Source of the DNA: DASZZV01 sp035544835
GTDB lineage: Bacteria > Acidobacteriota > Thermoanaerobaculia > Gp7-AA8
Length of the DNA stretch: 9,368 nt
NCBI GenBank assembly: GCA_035544835.1
Contig: DASZZV010000034.1
Location: 1-9,368 of the forward strand
Direction: 5' to 3'
Both the position numbers and the translations under genes were made by a program. The notes below the pieces were generated by a model that saw nothing but the letters and a program-made list of their open reading frames with translations, had not been told where the DNA came from and searched no databases. Below, one piece after another: positions 1-6,721 of the stretch (its first letter is position 1; each line of letters starts with the position of its first letter).

Positions 1-37
1 AGCTGGTAGCCAGTGGTGAGCGAAGCGAACCACTGGA
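1..37 (+). repeat. Hairpin repeat A, outer left copy
   Basis: This 37-nt unit contains an 8-bp stem, CCAGTGGT (10-17) with ACCACTGG (29-36), around an 11-nt loop rich in GCGAAGCG. It is identical, in the same orientation, to 9209-9245, and recurs inverted with one mismatch at 188-224. The first base of the window is already inside the repeat, so the unit probably continues to the left. It is a dispersed intergenic palindrome with no coding content. Confidence 0.85.
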
Positions 38-74
38 AGACGTCACGAATCAATCATTTGCTTGAAGTTTCACC

Positions 75-155
75 GAGCCCCGGCAGGGGCGAAAGCCGCG
101 AATGCCTCGATTAGACGCGCTCTCCTATCGATCGCTCGCGCCCCTGCCGGGGCTC
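75..155. repeat. Hairpin B, GAGCCCC palindrome, left copy
   Basis: The 17-nt arm GAGCCCCGGCAGGGGCG (75-91) is perfectly complementary to 139-155, enclosing a 47-nt loop. Each arm is itself partly self-complementary (GCCCC, GGCA, GGGGC), so cruciform or branched folds are possible. It is followed on the plus strand by an A-rich run rather than T residues, so it is not a canonical intrinsic terminator in that direction. An equivalent copy is at 9274-9358. Confidence 0.88.
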
Positions 156-187
156 TAATCTAAAAAAAGAATCGTTATGATCCCGCG

Positions 188-224
188 TCCAGTGGTTCGC
201 TTCGCTCACCACTGGCTACCGGCT
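188..224 (-). repeat. Hairpin repeat A', inverted inner copy
   Basis: This is the reverse complement of 1-37 with a single mismatch. The stem is CCAGTGGT (189-196) with ACCACTGG (208-215). With the outer copy it brackets hairpin B, giving a nested A-B-A' palindromic block of at least 224 bp. It belongs to the 200-bp inverted repeat and is matched at the other end of the window by 9209-9245. Confidence 0.85.
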
Positions 225-295
225 TACTGGCCCTCCGGGCCGCTCATGAAGGGCCAAACTCCAGACACGGGGCTTACGCGCCCGGTACAACTCTG

Positions 296-313
296 GCGCG
301 CGCCTTCGCGCGC
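296..313. other. Strong GC hairpin downstream of importer operon
   Basis: GCGCGCG (296-302) pairs perfectly with CGCGCGC (307-313) across a 4-nt CCTT loop. It lies about 120 nt past the stop of the last importer gene as read on the minus strand. It has no T-tract on either side, so I do not call an intrinsic terminator; it may stabilise the 3' end or help factor-dependent termination. Apart from this hairpin I see nothing gene-like in 265-431. Confidence 0.5.
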
Positions 314-431
314 TGCTTCAGCGTGTAATAAGACAGCAGTGAGTTTGCGGGGTCGAGAGGCATGTTTCGCGGGACCGACGCGCTCGACTCTTAACGATCG
401 CAAAACGAATTGCCCTCAACAACATCGCTCG

Positions 432-1259
432 TCAACTCCGCGGATCCAGCCGATCACGCAAGCTTTCGCCGAGCACATTACAGGCTGCCACGGTGAGGAA
501 GATGGCGATCCCGGGAAAAACGAGCAGCCACCATCCCCTGTCGCCGTAGGAACTGGCCGACGCCAGAATGCCGCCCCACGACGGAGTTGGCAACGCGCTT
601 CCCAGGCCGAGAAACGACAACGCCGATTCCGTCAGGATTGCCGAGCCGACCGTGAAGGTCGCTGAGATCAGCGCCGGACCGATTGCGTGCGGCAGAAGGT
701 GTCTGGTGATCAACCGCAGATCGCCAGCCCCGGAAGCTCGCGCCGCCTCGGCGAACTCGATCTCGCGGATTCGGAACAACTCTCCTCGAACGATTCGCGC
801 CTCGTCGGGCCAAGAGGTCAGGGCGACGGCGATAATGATCGACACCACCGACGGGTGAAAGATACCCACAATAGCCAGAGCGACGAAAAGAAAGGGGAAG
901 CAAAGGAAAACCTCGATGACTCTCGACACGATCCAATCGGGGGTGCCGCGGTAATACCCGGCCACCGCCCCCAGCAGAGTACCGACGCCGAGTGACAAAA
1001 CGGCCGAGATGATTCCGACCAGAAGCGAAACACGTGCGCCGAAGAGAATACGCGCTGTGAGATCGCGCCCCAGCTCATCGGTACCGAGCAGGTGACGTCC
1101 GCCCGGACCCTGCAGTCTCTCTTCGAGGTGAACCGACAGTGGGTCCGACTTCGAGAGCACTCTCGTCAAGACCGGCGCGAACAGCGCCGCGGTGATGACG
1201 AGCACCAGGTATGTGATGGCGATGCGGGCGCTGAGATCCGATCCCCTGGTCTGTTTCAA
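432..1259 (-). CDS. Peptide/oligopeptide ABC transporter permease, DppC/OppC type
   Basis: This is the inner-membrane permease subunit of a binding-protein-dependent importer of the peptide/nickel class. The 275-aa length is normal for the family. It shows the N-terminal transmembrane segment (about residues 12-35), the DppC/OppC hallmark GTDELGRD (59-66), the cytoplasmic EAA loop that contacts the ATPase (about 169-190, EFAEAARASG then HLLPH), and the conserved LSFLGLG (214-220) followed by PTPSWGG. The start is TTG, overlapping the TGA stop of the preceding permease gene as TTGA, with GAGGTG placed 5 nt upstream; this start gives the family-typical N-terminus. It is last in the three-gene operon, and no ATPase gene follows before the repeat block. 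Substrate cannot be told from the permease; dipeptides, oligopeptides or other small solutes are all possible. Confidence 0.95.
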   Translation of the reverse strand: MKQTRGSDLSARIAITYLVLVITAALFAPVLTRVLSKSDPLSVHLEERLQGPGGRHLLGTDELGRDLTARILFGARVSLLVGIISAVLSLGVGTLLGAVAGYYRGTPDWIVSRVIEVFLCFPFLFVALAIVGIFHPSVVSIIIAVALTSWPDEARIVRGELFRIREIEFAEAARASGAGDLRLITRHLLPHAIGPALISATFTVGSAILTESALSFLGLGSALPTPSWGGILASASSYGDRGWWLLVFPGIAIFLTVAACNVLGESLRDRLDPRS

Positions 1260-2251
1260 ATGCCCACCTCGCCGGCCCCGAGGCGTATGCGAGGATCAGC
1301 CCAGGCATAGAGAACGTCGCCAACGATCGACAGAGTCAATGTGGCCACAGCCGTGACAACGGCCAGGGCCATCACGATCGGATAGTCTCGCGACAGTACG
1401 GCATCGATGAACAGCAGCCCGATCCCGTTCCAGGCGAAGATCTTCTCAATCACCACGCTCCCCGAAATCACGTACGGGATGGTCAGGGCGAGAAGCGAGA
1501 TCATGGGGATGGCCGCATTACGCACGCCATGTCCAATCATCACCGACCGTTCAGCGAGGCCCTTCGCCCGCGCCGTCTGCATGTAGTCCTTGTGTGTCTC
1601 CTCGAGCAGCGAGACCCGTGCGAAGCGAGCGAAGAGCGCCAGTTGACTGTAGGCGAGCGTGACCACTGGAAGAATCATGTGGAGGGCGAGATCCCGTACT
1701 CTCCCAGCCGTACTGAAACGCTCGAAATCATCGGACGTCATCCCGAACAGCGGCAGGATCTGCAGACGCACGGCAAAGACTCGAATCAGAATCAAGGCCA
1801 CCCAGAAGTTGGGCAGTGAGTACAACAGAAAGAAGATGAGCCTGGAGCTTTGATCCAGAAATCGTCGCGGCCGCATCGCGCTGAGAAAGCCGATCGGCAC
1901 GGCGATTAGAAGCGCCAGCAGCAGAGCTGCGCTGTTCAGCAGAACGGTTGCCGGAAGCGCGCGCGAAATGCGATCCCGCAACGAGCCCGGCTCGAGGATC
2001 GAGTCGCCGAAATCGAGGGTCACGGCGTCCCGGAGCCAGTAGCCGAACTGGATCACGAGAGGACGATCGAGATGATGAATTCGCCGCACTGTCCGGGCGA
2101 TCTCGGGGGAGACGCTGGTGGAACGTAGTGATGCGACGTAGATATCGACAGGATCGCCCGGGGCGGCGTGAATCAGAACGAAAGTTGCCGCGCAGATTCC
2201 GACCAGAGTGACGAGGGCGGTGGAGAGGCGCCGCAGAAGAAATGCGACCAT
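1256..2251 (-). CDS. Peptide/oligopeptide ABC transporter permease, DppB/OppB type
   Basis: This is the partner inner-membrane permease, forming a heterodimer with the downstream subunit. From the chosen ATG it is 331 aa, a typical length. It begins with the family-characteristic MVAFLLRRL and first membrane helix, followed by the AAPGDP motif (29-34), an EAA loop at about 222-246 (DYMQTARAKG) and the conserved VIEKIFAWNGIG block (267-278), and ends with the DVLYAWADPR motif (312-321). A longer reading to 2356 adds 35 residues that overlap the binding-protein gene and look unlike the family, so I reject it. It starts 13 nt after the stop of the binding-protein gene, with a weak AGGA ribosome site that overlaps that stop, and its own stop overlaps the next start, implying coupled translation. 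Confidence 0.95.
   Translation of the reverse strand: MVAFLLRRLSTALVTLVGICAATFVLIHAAPGDPVDIYVASLRSTSVSPEIARTVRRIHHLDRPLVIQFGYWLRDAVTLDFGDSILEPGSLRDRISRALPATVLLNSAALLLALLIAVPIGFLSAMRPRRFLDQSSRLIFFLLYSLPNFWVALILIRVFAVRLQILPLFGMTSDDFERFSTAGRVRDLALHMILPVVTLAYSQLALFARFARVSLLEETHKDYMQTARAKGLAERSVMIGHGVRNAAIPMISLLALTIPYVISGSVVIEKIFAWNGIGLLFIDAVLSRDYPIVMALAVVTAVATLTLSIVGDVLYAWADPRIRLGAGEVGI
1265..1270 (-). promoter_or_regulatory. Ribosome binding site supporting a TTG start
   Basis: GAGGTG on the minus strand, a perfect match to the anti-Shine-Dalgarno core, lies 5 nt before the TTG at 1259 and inside the 3' end of the upstream permease gene. It decides the non-ATG start of the DppC-type permease. 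Confidence 0.75.
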
Positions 2252-2264
2252 CTCTCGCTCGATC

Positions 2265-3938
2265 CTAACGCGACGCAGACAGCTCGCGCTTGCGGAAAGG
2301 AGTGGGAATCCACCAGTCGCGCGGGCCAGGCACCCAGAAGAACGGCCCCAGTGCACGACTCTCTTTCACGTTCCTTAAGCGCTTGTTGGAAGCCCACTTC
2401 ACCGATTCCTGAAGAACCCAGGTATAGGGCTGATCTGCGGCGAGGATCTGGTGCAGCTTCTGATAAATCACCGTACGCTGCTTCTGGTCCATGGCCTCGC
2501 GCCCCTGTACGAGAAGGGCGTCGACTTCCGGATTCGAATAAAAGACCCAGTTCTGCCCATGCGGCGGGATCTGATCGGTATGGAAGAGTGCGTAGAGATC
2601 GGGATCGAGGTCGAGATCCCATGACAGAAAGGTCGCCTCAAACTTCCCTTGGGTAACGCGTCCGATGAGCGTGGCGTTGTCGAGCTGCTCGAGGTCGAGC
2701 TTGACGCCGATCTGCTTGAGTGAGTCCTGGAAAATCTGGGCCTGTTCAATCGAAGTGCGACTGCCTGACGGAACGAGCATCCTGATCTCGAGCGGCAGCT
2801 TATTCTGGTCGAGAACACCATCTCGGTCCGTATCGCGCCAGCCTGCATCCGACAGTAGTTGTTTTGCCGCCGCCGGGTTGAACTCGACCGGCGGTACTTC
2901 CGGGTTGTAGGCCCACTGGTCGGGAGTGAACGGGCCGGTGATGACGCGAGCCGTACCGCCATAGACATGCTGAATGATCGATTTGCGATCAAGGCACATG
3001 CTCAGCGCCTGCCGGACCCGCTTGTCGGCCAGAATAGGATTTCGCGTGTTCCAGGGGATGAAGTTGTAGCCCAACTTGTAGAAACGGCGAAGATCGATCT
3101 CACGCTGAAAGCCAGCGTCGGCCTGAGCCCTCGTCCATTGTTCCGAGTTGAGCTCCATCTCATCGATGTCGCCCCGCCTCAAGGCATCCCAGGCGACACT
3201 GGCGTCGCCGATGACCTTGAACATCACATACTCGAGGTGAGGTTTTTTACCAGGGTAGTCGCCTCGCCGCTGCAGAACGACTTCCTTCCCCGCCGTCCGC
3301 CGCAGCAATCGGTAGGGACCGTTGCCGGTCACGGCGAAAGCATAGTCCTTCGCAAAGTCACCTTTCGAATAGATGTGCTCAGGGAGAATGGCTGTCCCGA
3401 ATGCCAGCAACTGTCCGGCGCGCGCTTTATCAAATGCTACCTGTACGGTTTGATCGTCGATGGCCCTCGTCCCCGCCGTCTGCATGCCTTCGAAGGCGCC
3501 GCTCAACTCAGGTGAATCGTGCAGGATGTGATTCAGCGTGAAAATCACATCGGCCGCCTTCACTGCTGTTCCATCGGAAAACGTCGAGGTGCCCAGGTGG
3601 AAAGTGTAGGCCTTACCGTCCGGCGAGATTTCCCAGGATTTGGCGATTCCCGGAATGACTCGTCCCTCCTGATCCAGCTCGAGCAGCCCGTCGAAGAGAA
3701 AGGATGCGACTTCCTTCTCGTAGACGCTGTTGATGAAGACCGGATTCAAGGATCGGATATCGGTATCGAGTCGCAGCACGACCGTGCCACCGTCCTCGGG
3801 AGTGCGATCGTCGAACTGTGCCGCATCGGGCGGCGGAGGGGCCTGGCGATGCTCGGGAGGAGAACAGGCGAGAGAGGCGCCCAGCAGAAGAGCCGCTACG
3901 CCCAATCGCCTCTTCCAGTGTTGTCGCATCGTCAACAT
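2265..3938 (-). CDS. Family 5 extracellular solute-binding lipoprotein (peptide/nickel ABC importer)
   Basis: This is the substrate-capturing component of the importer, predicted to be a lipid-anchored SBP_bac_5-type protein. From the ATG at 3938 it has 557 residues: a basic N-terminus (RQHWKRR), a hydrophobic stretch GVAALLLGASLA and a lipidation cysteine at residue 25, then a Pro-rich linker. The body shows the family pattern: a GGTVVLRLDTD strand with SLNPVF, the LFDGLLELD segment, WEISPDGKAYTFHL, FSDGTAVKAADVIFTL, GNGPY, and the central VRQALSMCLDRK motif. An Asp-rich DTDRDGVLD stretch (about 369-377) resembles a calcium-binding loop and is seen in some relatives. An ATG at 3929 is an equally plausible start, and neither has a clear Shine-Dalgarno; the reading to 4004 would put 22 non-signal residues in front and cross a repeat. 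First gene of the importer operon. Substrate not predictable. Confidence 0.93.
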   Translation of the reverse strand: MLTMRQHWKRRLGVAALLLGASLACSPPEHRQAPPPPDAAQFDDRTPEDGGTVVLRLDTDIRSLNPVFINSVYEKEVASFLFDGLLELDQEGRVIPGIAKSWEISPDGKAYTFHLGTSTFSDGTAVKAADVIFTLNHILHDSPELSGAFEGMQTAGTRAIDDQTVQVAFDKARAGQLLAFGTAILPEHIYSKGDFAKDYAFAVTGNGPYRLLRRTAGKEVVLQRRGDYPGKKPHLEYVMFKVIGDASVAWDALRRGDIDEMELNSEQWTRAQADAGFQREIDLRRFYKLGYNFIPWNTRNPILADKRVRQALSMCLDRKSIIQHVYGGTARVITGPFTPDQWAYNPEVPPVEFNPAAAKQLLSDAGWRDTDRDGVLDQNKLPLEIRMLVPSGSRTSIEQAQIFQDSLKQIGVKLDLEQLDNATLIGRVTQGKFEATFLSWDLDLDPDLYALFHTDQIPPHGQNWVFYSNPEVDALLVQGREAMDQKQRTVIYQKLHQILAADQPYTWVLQESVKWASNKRLRNVKESRALGPFFWVPGPRDWWIPTPFRKRELSASR

Positions 3939-3997
3939 TATGGGAGGCGAATTGGGAATTGAAAATTGAAAAAACGATTGGACCGTATCCAAGAGAT

Positions 3998-4019
3998 GTG
4001 TCATCCCGAGCGATTGACC
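3998..4019 (+). repeat. Degenerate end of the 128-bp palindromic element
   Basis: GTGTCATCCCGAGCG starts here and matches the outer end of the 128-bp element, then diverges into a short GC-rich stretch (CCGCGGAGCGCGG) without the expected GAGGGATCT. The intact element begins at 4053. It is either a decayed fragment or a variant unit joined in tandem. Confidence 0.55.
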
Positions 4020-4052
4020 GCGGAGCGCGGCGTCTGAGTGAAAGAAACCAGG

Positions 4053-4180
4053 GTGTCATCCCGAGCGTCGAGCGAGGGATCTGGGAAGGGGCCCTGCTCT
4101 CGAGGCGTCAGGCAATTGTGCGTTATGCGCTCGGGTGTAAGGCCCCCGCCCAGATCCCTCGCTGCGGCTCGGGATGACAC
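4053..4180 (+). repeat. 128-bp palindromic intergenic element, copy 1
   Basis: The left arm (4053-4085) and right arm (4149-4180) are inverted repeats containing TCATCCCGAG and GAGGGATCTGGG. They differ only in the middle of the arm (GTCGAG against CGCAG). The right half shares GTAAGGCCCCC and the whole following arm with the copy at 6541-6668, in the same orientation, while the remaining loop sequence differs. Spurious reading frames across it are artefacts. I recall this GTCATCCCGAGC-type palindrome as a widespread intergenic repeat in Acidobacteriota-like genomes, but this was not checked. Confidence 0.85.
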
Positions 4181-4237
4181 ATTCTCGCAAACCAACCTCT
4201 TCCTTTTCCCCTTTTTCAATTTACAAATTTACAATTT

Positions 4238-6406
4238 TCAATTCCTCCATTGGGCCGTCGCGATGTTGAAAGAACTATCCACGGCGCGAACCACGACAAA
4301 GTGATTGTCGAGATCCGTCCGCGCAATCCGGTAGGTCTCGTCGGACGAGTCTGAGATGCCGTCTTCAGGTGTCAGACGAATCCATTTTTTTGCGTCGATC
4401 GAGTATTCGACCTTAACGATCGTCGAGAGCTGATCGGTCACGTGAACAGTTAGCCTGTCGCCTGAAGCTGTGAAGGCCACACTCGGCTGTGAGTTGTCGA
4501 CATTGAACTCGATGCCCTCCTTCTGATCGGTGAGCGGTCCCTCCACGTTGTCGGGAGCATCAGAAGCGACGAGCTGCAGCTCGTAGACGCCGTCGGGCAG
4601 TTGCGAGGTGTCGAAGTTGTATTGCGACTCTTCGAGATTTTCGCGCAGACGCAGCCACTTAGCGTCGCCGTTGCGACGGAAATTCAGCGTATAGCGGATC
4701 GAGTCGTTATTGAAGTCGTGCGCCTTCCACACAGCGGTTCGATAACCCTTCCTGAAAACACGCTTACCAGGATCACTGTGATCGCGTGAAGGGTCGAGCG
4801 AGCCGAAAATCCCGTTCTCGTCGGGGTTCGTCGCCTCCACTACCTGGGGCGCGGACGGATAATTACTGCTGACGATGACCACACCAGGATCGAGCACGGC
4901 GACATTATCGATGACCGGAGCAACGTTTCGATTGATGTAAGCGATCGAAACCGCATCGACATACGCAGAAGGCGTCGGCCGCAGAAAATTCAAGCGCCAC
5001 TGCAGGTAACGAGAGGGCGGGACGTCGATGGCGCCCTGAGAGCCGTTGACCGGAGCCGACCAGGCGCTCCAGGTATCGTCAGGACTGGAGGTGTTGCCGC
5101 TCCGGAACGAGACCTGCGTGATCGAGGAGGTCAACTCGTTCCCTTCCAGCCGGAAATGGCCGAACCTGGAAAATCTCTCCAGGTCTTTTGCAAGCGAGCG
5201 GTATTCAGACTTCGCGTTGGGGCTCGATTCGAGGCGGTACACGGCGCCACTGTTGGTCGTCGTAACGATCACCGATCCCGGATCGGAATTGAAAGAGACC
5301 ACCTGTTTTTCGGGAACGGTCGCCAGGAGTGAGATCTCGTTGTCTCTTAGTTCGTAGATCCGCCCCAGAGGACCGGTGGAAATGAACAGTCCCCCCTTCC
5401 CGTCGCCACTGAGTCCATAAACGATCTCGCGGTCTAACTTCCGCACCGTATCGACGAATCCGTCCGGCGAGATCCGGTACAACTCGGCCGATCCCGTTCC
5501 CTGATTCGCCGCAGTCAGGTCTTCGAAAGAAAGATTCACATCGACACTGGCTGCGGGCTCATCTTCCTTCTTCACCTCACCTGAGGTTGTGGTGGTAGTG
5601 GCCGTAGTAGTAGTCGCCTGCTTCTGCGGCTGCCCCTGCTTGGTCGGCGGTGCCGATGGCAACACATTGGAAGCGCCAGCGGCCCAGGCCAGCCCCGTGG
5701 AGGCGTCATAGTAAATCGATGAGATTTCAGCGAAAGTCGAATCGAACAGCGCGCGTCCCCTGTTCTTCCCGCTAACCTCGTAGATTCGCCCCTCGCCTGC
5801 TCCGCCGACCAGAAGACGATTGTCTTTCGTTACGGCCAGCGAGCGGAGGTGAGTCTCAGTGGCGTCAAACCAGAGCTCTCCGGCGCCACCCTTCGGAATT
5901 CTGAAGAGTTTACCCTCTACGCCGGTGGCGACGGCGATCGATCCGTCATCCATTGGAGCCAGAGCCCAGATGTAGGCCTGTTTGGGATCGAACAACTCCG
6001 TCGAAGCGCCGCTTTTAGGATCGACTCGATAGACCTTGCCGTTCGGCGATGACCCCACGATCAGGGCGCCGTCCGCGAAAGTTGCCGCGTAGATCTCTGG
6101 TTCAGGCGCGGTGAAGAGCAGCTTCATCTCGCCGTTGGACAGGCGATAAACCTTTCCCCCATTTCCGGTACCGAAGAAGCGGTTGCCCGCGCCGTCGGAT
6201 GCCTGCGAGAGCACGAACGGTTCGGAGAAAGATGCGATCTTCTTCAGGGTGGGGCCAGGACGAAGCTGGCCTCGCGAATTCACGGTCATCCCTTCGATCT
6301 CACCGCCCAGGAAAGCCTCGGCGCTCGATGTCTTCCAGAACTGGGGCGTGACCGCGAAGACGTTTATGGTGATGAGCAGCGGGATCAGATTCAGGAGACG
6401 CTTCAT
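4238..6406 (-). CDS. Secreted seven-bladed beta-propeller protein with C-terminal beta-sandwich domains
   Basis: The 722-aa product has a signal peptide (MKRLLNLIPLLITINVFA), so it is probably periplasmic or outer-surface. Seven GxVYR-like strand motifs mark propeller blades: GGKVYRL (83-89), NGKVYRV (122-128), EGKLFRI (164-170), EGRIYEV (205-211), SAELYRI (306-312), LGRIYEL (346-352) and SGAVYRL (386-392). The fifth blade is interrupted by a Thr-rich, low-complexity insert (about 255-300). After the propeller come a jelly-roll-like segment (about 415-495, with WSAWS and RYLQWRL) and one or two Ig/Fn3-like domains (about 560-722). No catalytic signature is visible, so binding or a structural role is more likely than enzymatic activity. 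The start is fixed by the signal peptide and a good ribosome site; a frame open to 6529 lacks both. The TGA stop lies inside an AT-rich repeat. Function unknown. Confidence 0.9.
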   Translation of the reverse strand: MKRLLNLIPLLITINVFAVTPQFWKTSSAEAFLGGEIEGMTVNSRGQLRPGPTLKKIASFSEPFVLSQASDGAGNRFFGTGNGGKVYRLSNGEMKLLFTAPEPEIYAATFADGALIVGSSPNGKVYRVDPKSGASTELFDPKQAYIWALAPMDDGSIAVATGVEGKLFRIPKGGAGELWFDATETHLRSLAVTKDNRLLVGGAGEGRIYEVSGKNRGRALFDSTFAEISSIYYDASTGLAWAAGASNVLPSAPPTKQGQPQKQATTTTATTTTTSGEVKKEDEPAASVDVNLSFEDLTAANQGTGSAELYRISPDGFVDTVRKLDREIVYGLSGDGKGGLFISTGPLGRIYELRDNEISLLATVPEKQVVSFNSDPGSVIVTTTNSGAVYRLESSPNAKSEYRSLAKDLERFSRFGHFRLEGNELTSSITQVSFRSGNTSSPDDTWSAWSAPVNGSQGAIDVPPSRYLQWRLNFLRPTPSAYVDAVSIAYINRNVAPVIDNVAVLDPGVVIVSSNYPSAPQVVEATNPDENGIFGSLDPSRDHSDPGKRVFRKGYRTAVWKAHDFNNDSIRYTLNFRRNGDAKWLRLRENLEESQYNFDTSQLPDGVYELQLVASDAPDNVEGPLTDQKEGIEFNVDNSQPSVAFTASGDRLTVHVTDQLSTIVKVEYSIDAKKWIRLTPEDGISDSSDETYRIARTDLDNHFVVVRAVDSSFNIATAQWRN

Positions 6407-6415
6407 CTTTGACAG

Positions 6416-6422
6416 ACCTCTT
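6416..6422 (-). promoter_or_regulatory. Ribosome binding site of the propeller gene
   Basis: AAGAGGT on the minus strand lies 9 nt upstream of the ATG at 6406. It supports that start over the longer open frame and agrees with the signal peptide beginning there. Confidence 0.7.
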
Positions 6423-6540
6423 GATGTGGGGATTTGTGACTCCGGCACGCGAGAAGGATGCGCGCACGTCGCATGGTACTTCGCGAAAGTGGGGATCTTG
6501 CAACGCTTCTGAAACTTCGGGGAGCTCAAGAGGAATCGCC

Positions 6541-6668
6541 GGTGTCATCCCGAGCCGCAGCGAGGGATCTGGGCGTGGGCCCTTCCATCCTGGTGCTCAC
6601 GAACATTTTCGATTGCCAAGGGCGTAAGGCCCCCACCCAGATCCCTCGCTGCGGCTCGGGATGACACC
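6541..6668 (+). repeat. 128-bp palindromic intergenic element, copy 2 (perfect 33-bp arms)
   Basis: Positions 6541-6573 and 6636-6668 are perfect 33-nt reverse complements, enclosing a 62-nt loop. The arm reads GGTGTCATCCCGAGC, then CGCAGCGAGGG, then ATCTGGG. The GTAAGGCCCCC stretch before the right arm is shared with copy 1. It sits between the S55 gene stop and the propeller start, within the 315-nt spacer 6407-6721; the rest of that spacer shows nothing gene-like beyond the propeller ribosome site. No T-tract follows either side, so it is not a canonical intrinsic terminator, although as RNA the hairpin would be very stable. Confidence 0.92.
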
Positions 6669-6721
6669 CACTCTTCCTCTGTCAGCGGCAGTGCGCACGC
6701 CGTACCTACAGGGATGACTCG

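Larger units (their letters stand above)
65..264. repeat. Left arm of 200-bp inverted repeat
   Basis: This stretch matches the reverse complement of 9169-9368 along its full length, with about ten substitutions and two compensating 4-nt length differences, so both arms are 200 bp. It runs from AAGTTTCACC to AAACTCCAG. It contains hairpin B (75-155), an A-rich spacer, hairpin A' (188-224) and a small GGCCC/GGGCC hairpin (229-241). No transposase or integrase lies between the arms. The arms could be two copies of a dispersed intergenic repeat in opposite orientation, or ends of a larger rearranging segment; the sequence does not decide. Confidence 0.9.
3955..4245. repeat. AT-rich inverted arms around a GC-rich palindromic element
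   Basis: GGAATTGAAAATTG at 3955-3968 is repeated as its exact reverse complement at 4232-4245. Inside these, AATTGAAAAA (3964-3973) is mirrored by TTTTTCAATT (4212-4221). The right arm has an extra ATTTACAAAT-type unit. The arms sit at the edges of the intergenic spacer: the right one contains the TGA stop of the propeller gene and the left one ends about 17 nt before the binding-protein start. The enclosed DNA is the 128-bp palindromic element and a partial copy. The composite occupies nearly all of 3939-4237; I see no other gene or convincing promoter there. Confidence 0.75.

Noticed and set aside
75..170. Hairpin B as an intrinsic terminator
   Set aside because: On the plus strand it is followed by an A-rich run, and on the minus strand by no T-tract, so the required U-run is absent in both directions.
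177..665. Plus-strand open frame across the left repeat arm and into the permease gene
   Set aside because: It crosses repeat DNA and lies antisense to the well-supported DppC-type permease; composition is Arg/Pro-rich as expected for a shadow frame.
2859..3515. Long plus-strand open frame antisense to the binding-protein gene
   Set aside because: No recognisable domain, and the opposite strand encodes a clear family 5 solute-binding protein over the same bases.
4001..4304. Short frames on both strands in the spacer between the propeller and binding-protein genes
   Set aside because: They are translations of the palindromic element and AT-rich arms, giving near-identical peptides wherever the repeat occurs.
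6409..6664. Short plus-strand frames across the perfect palindrome
   Set aside because: Same repeat-derived peptides (SRAAARDLG) as in the other element copy; no ribosome site and no independent support.
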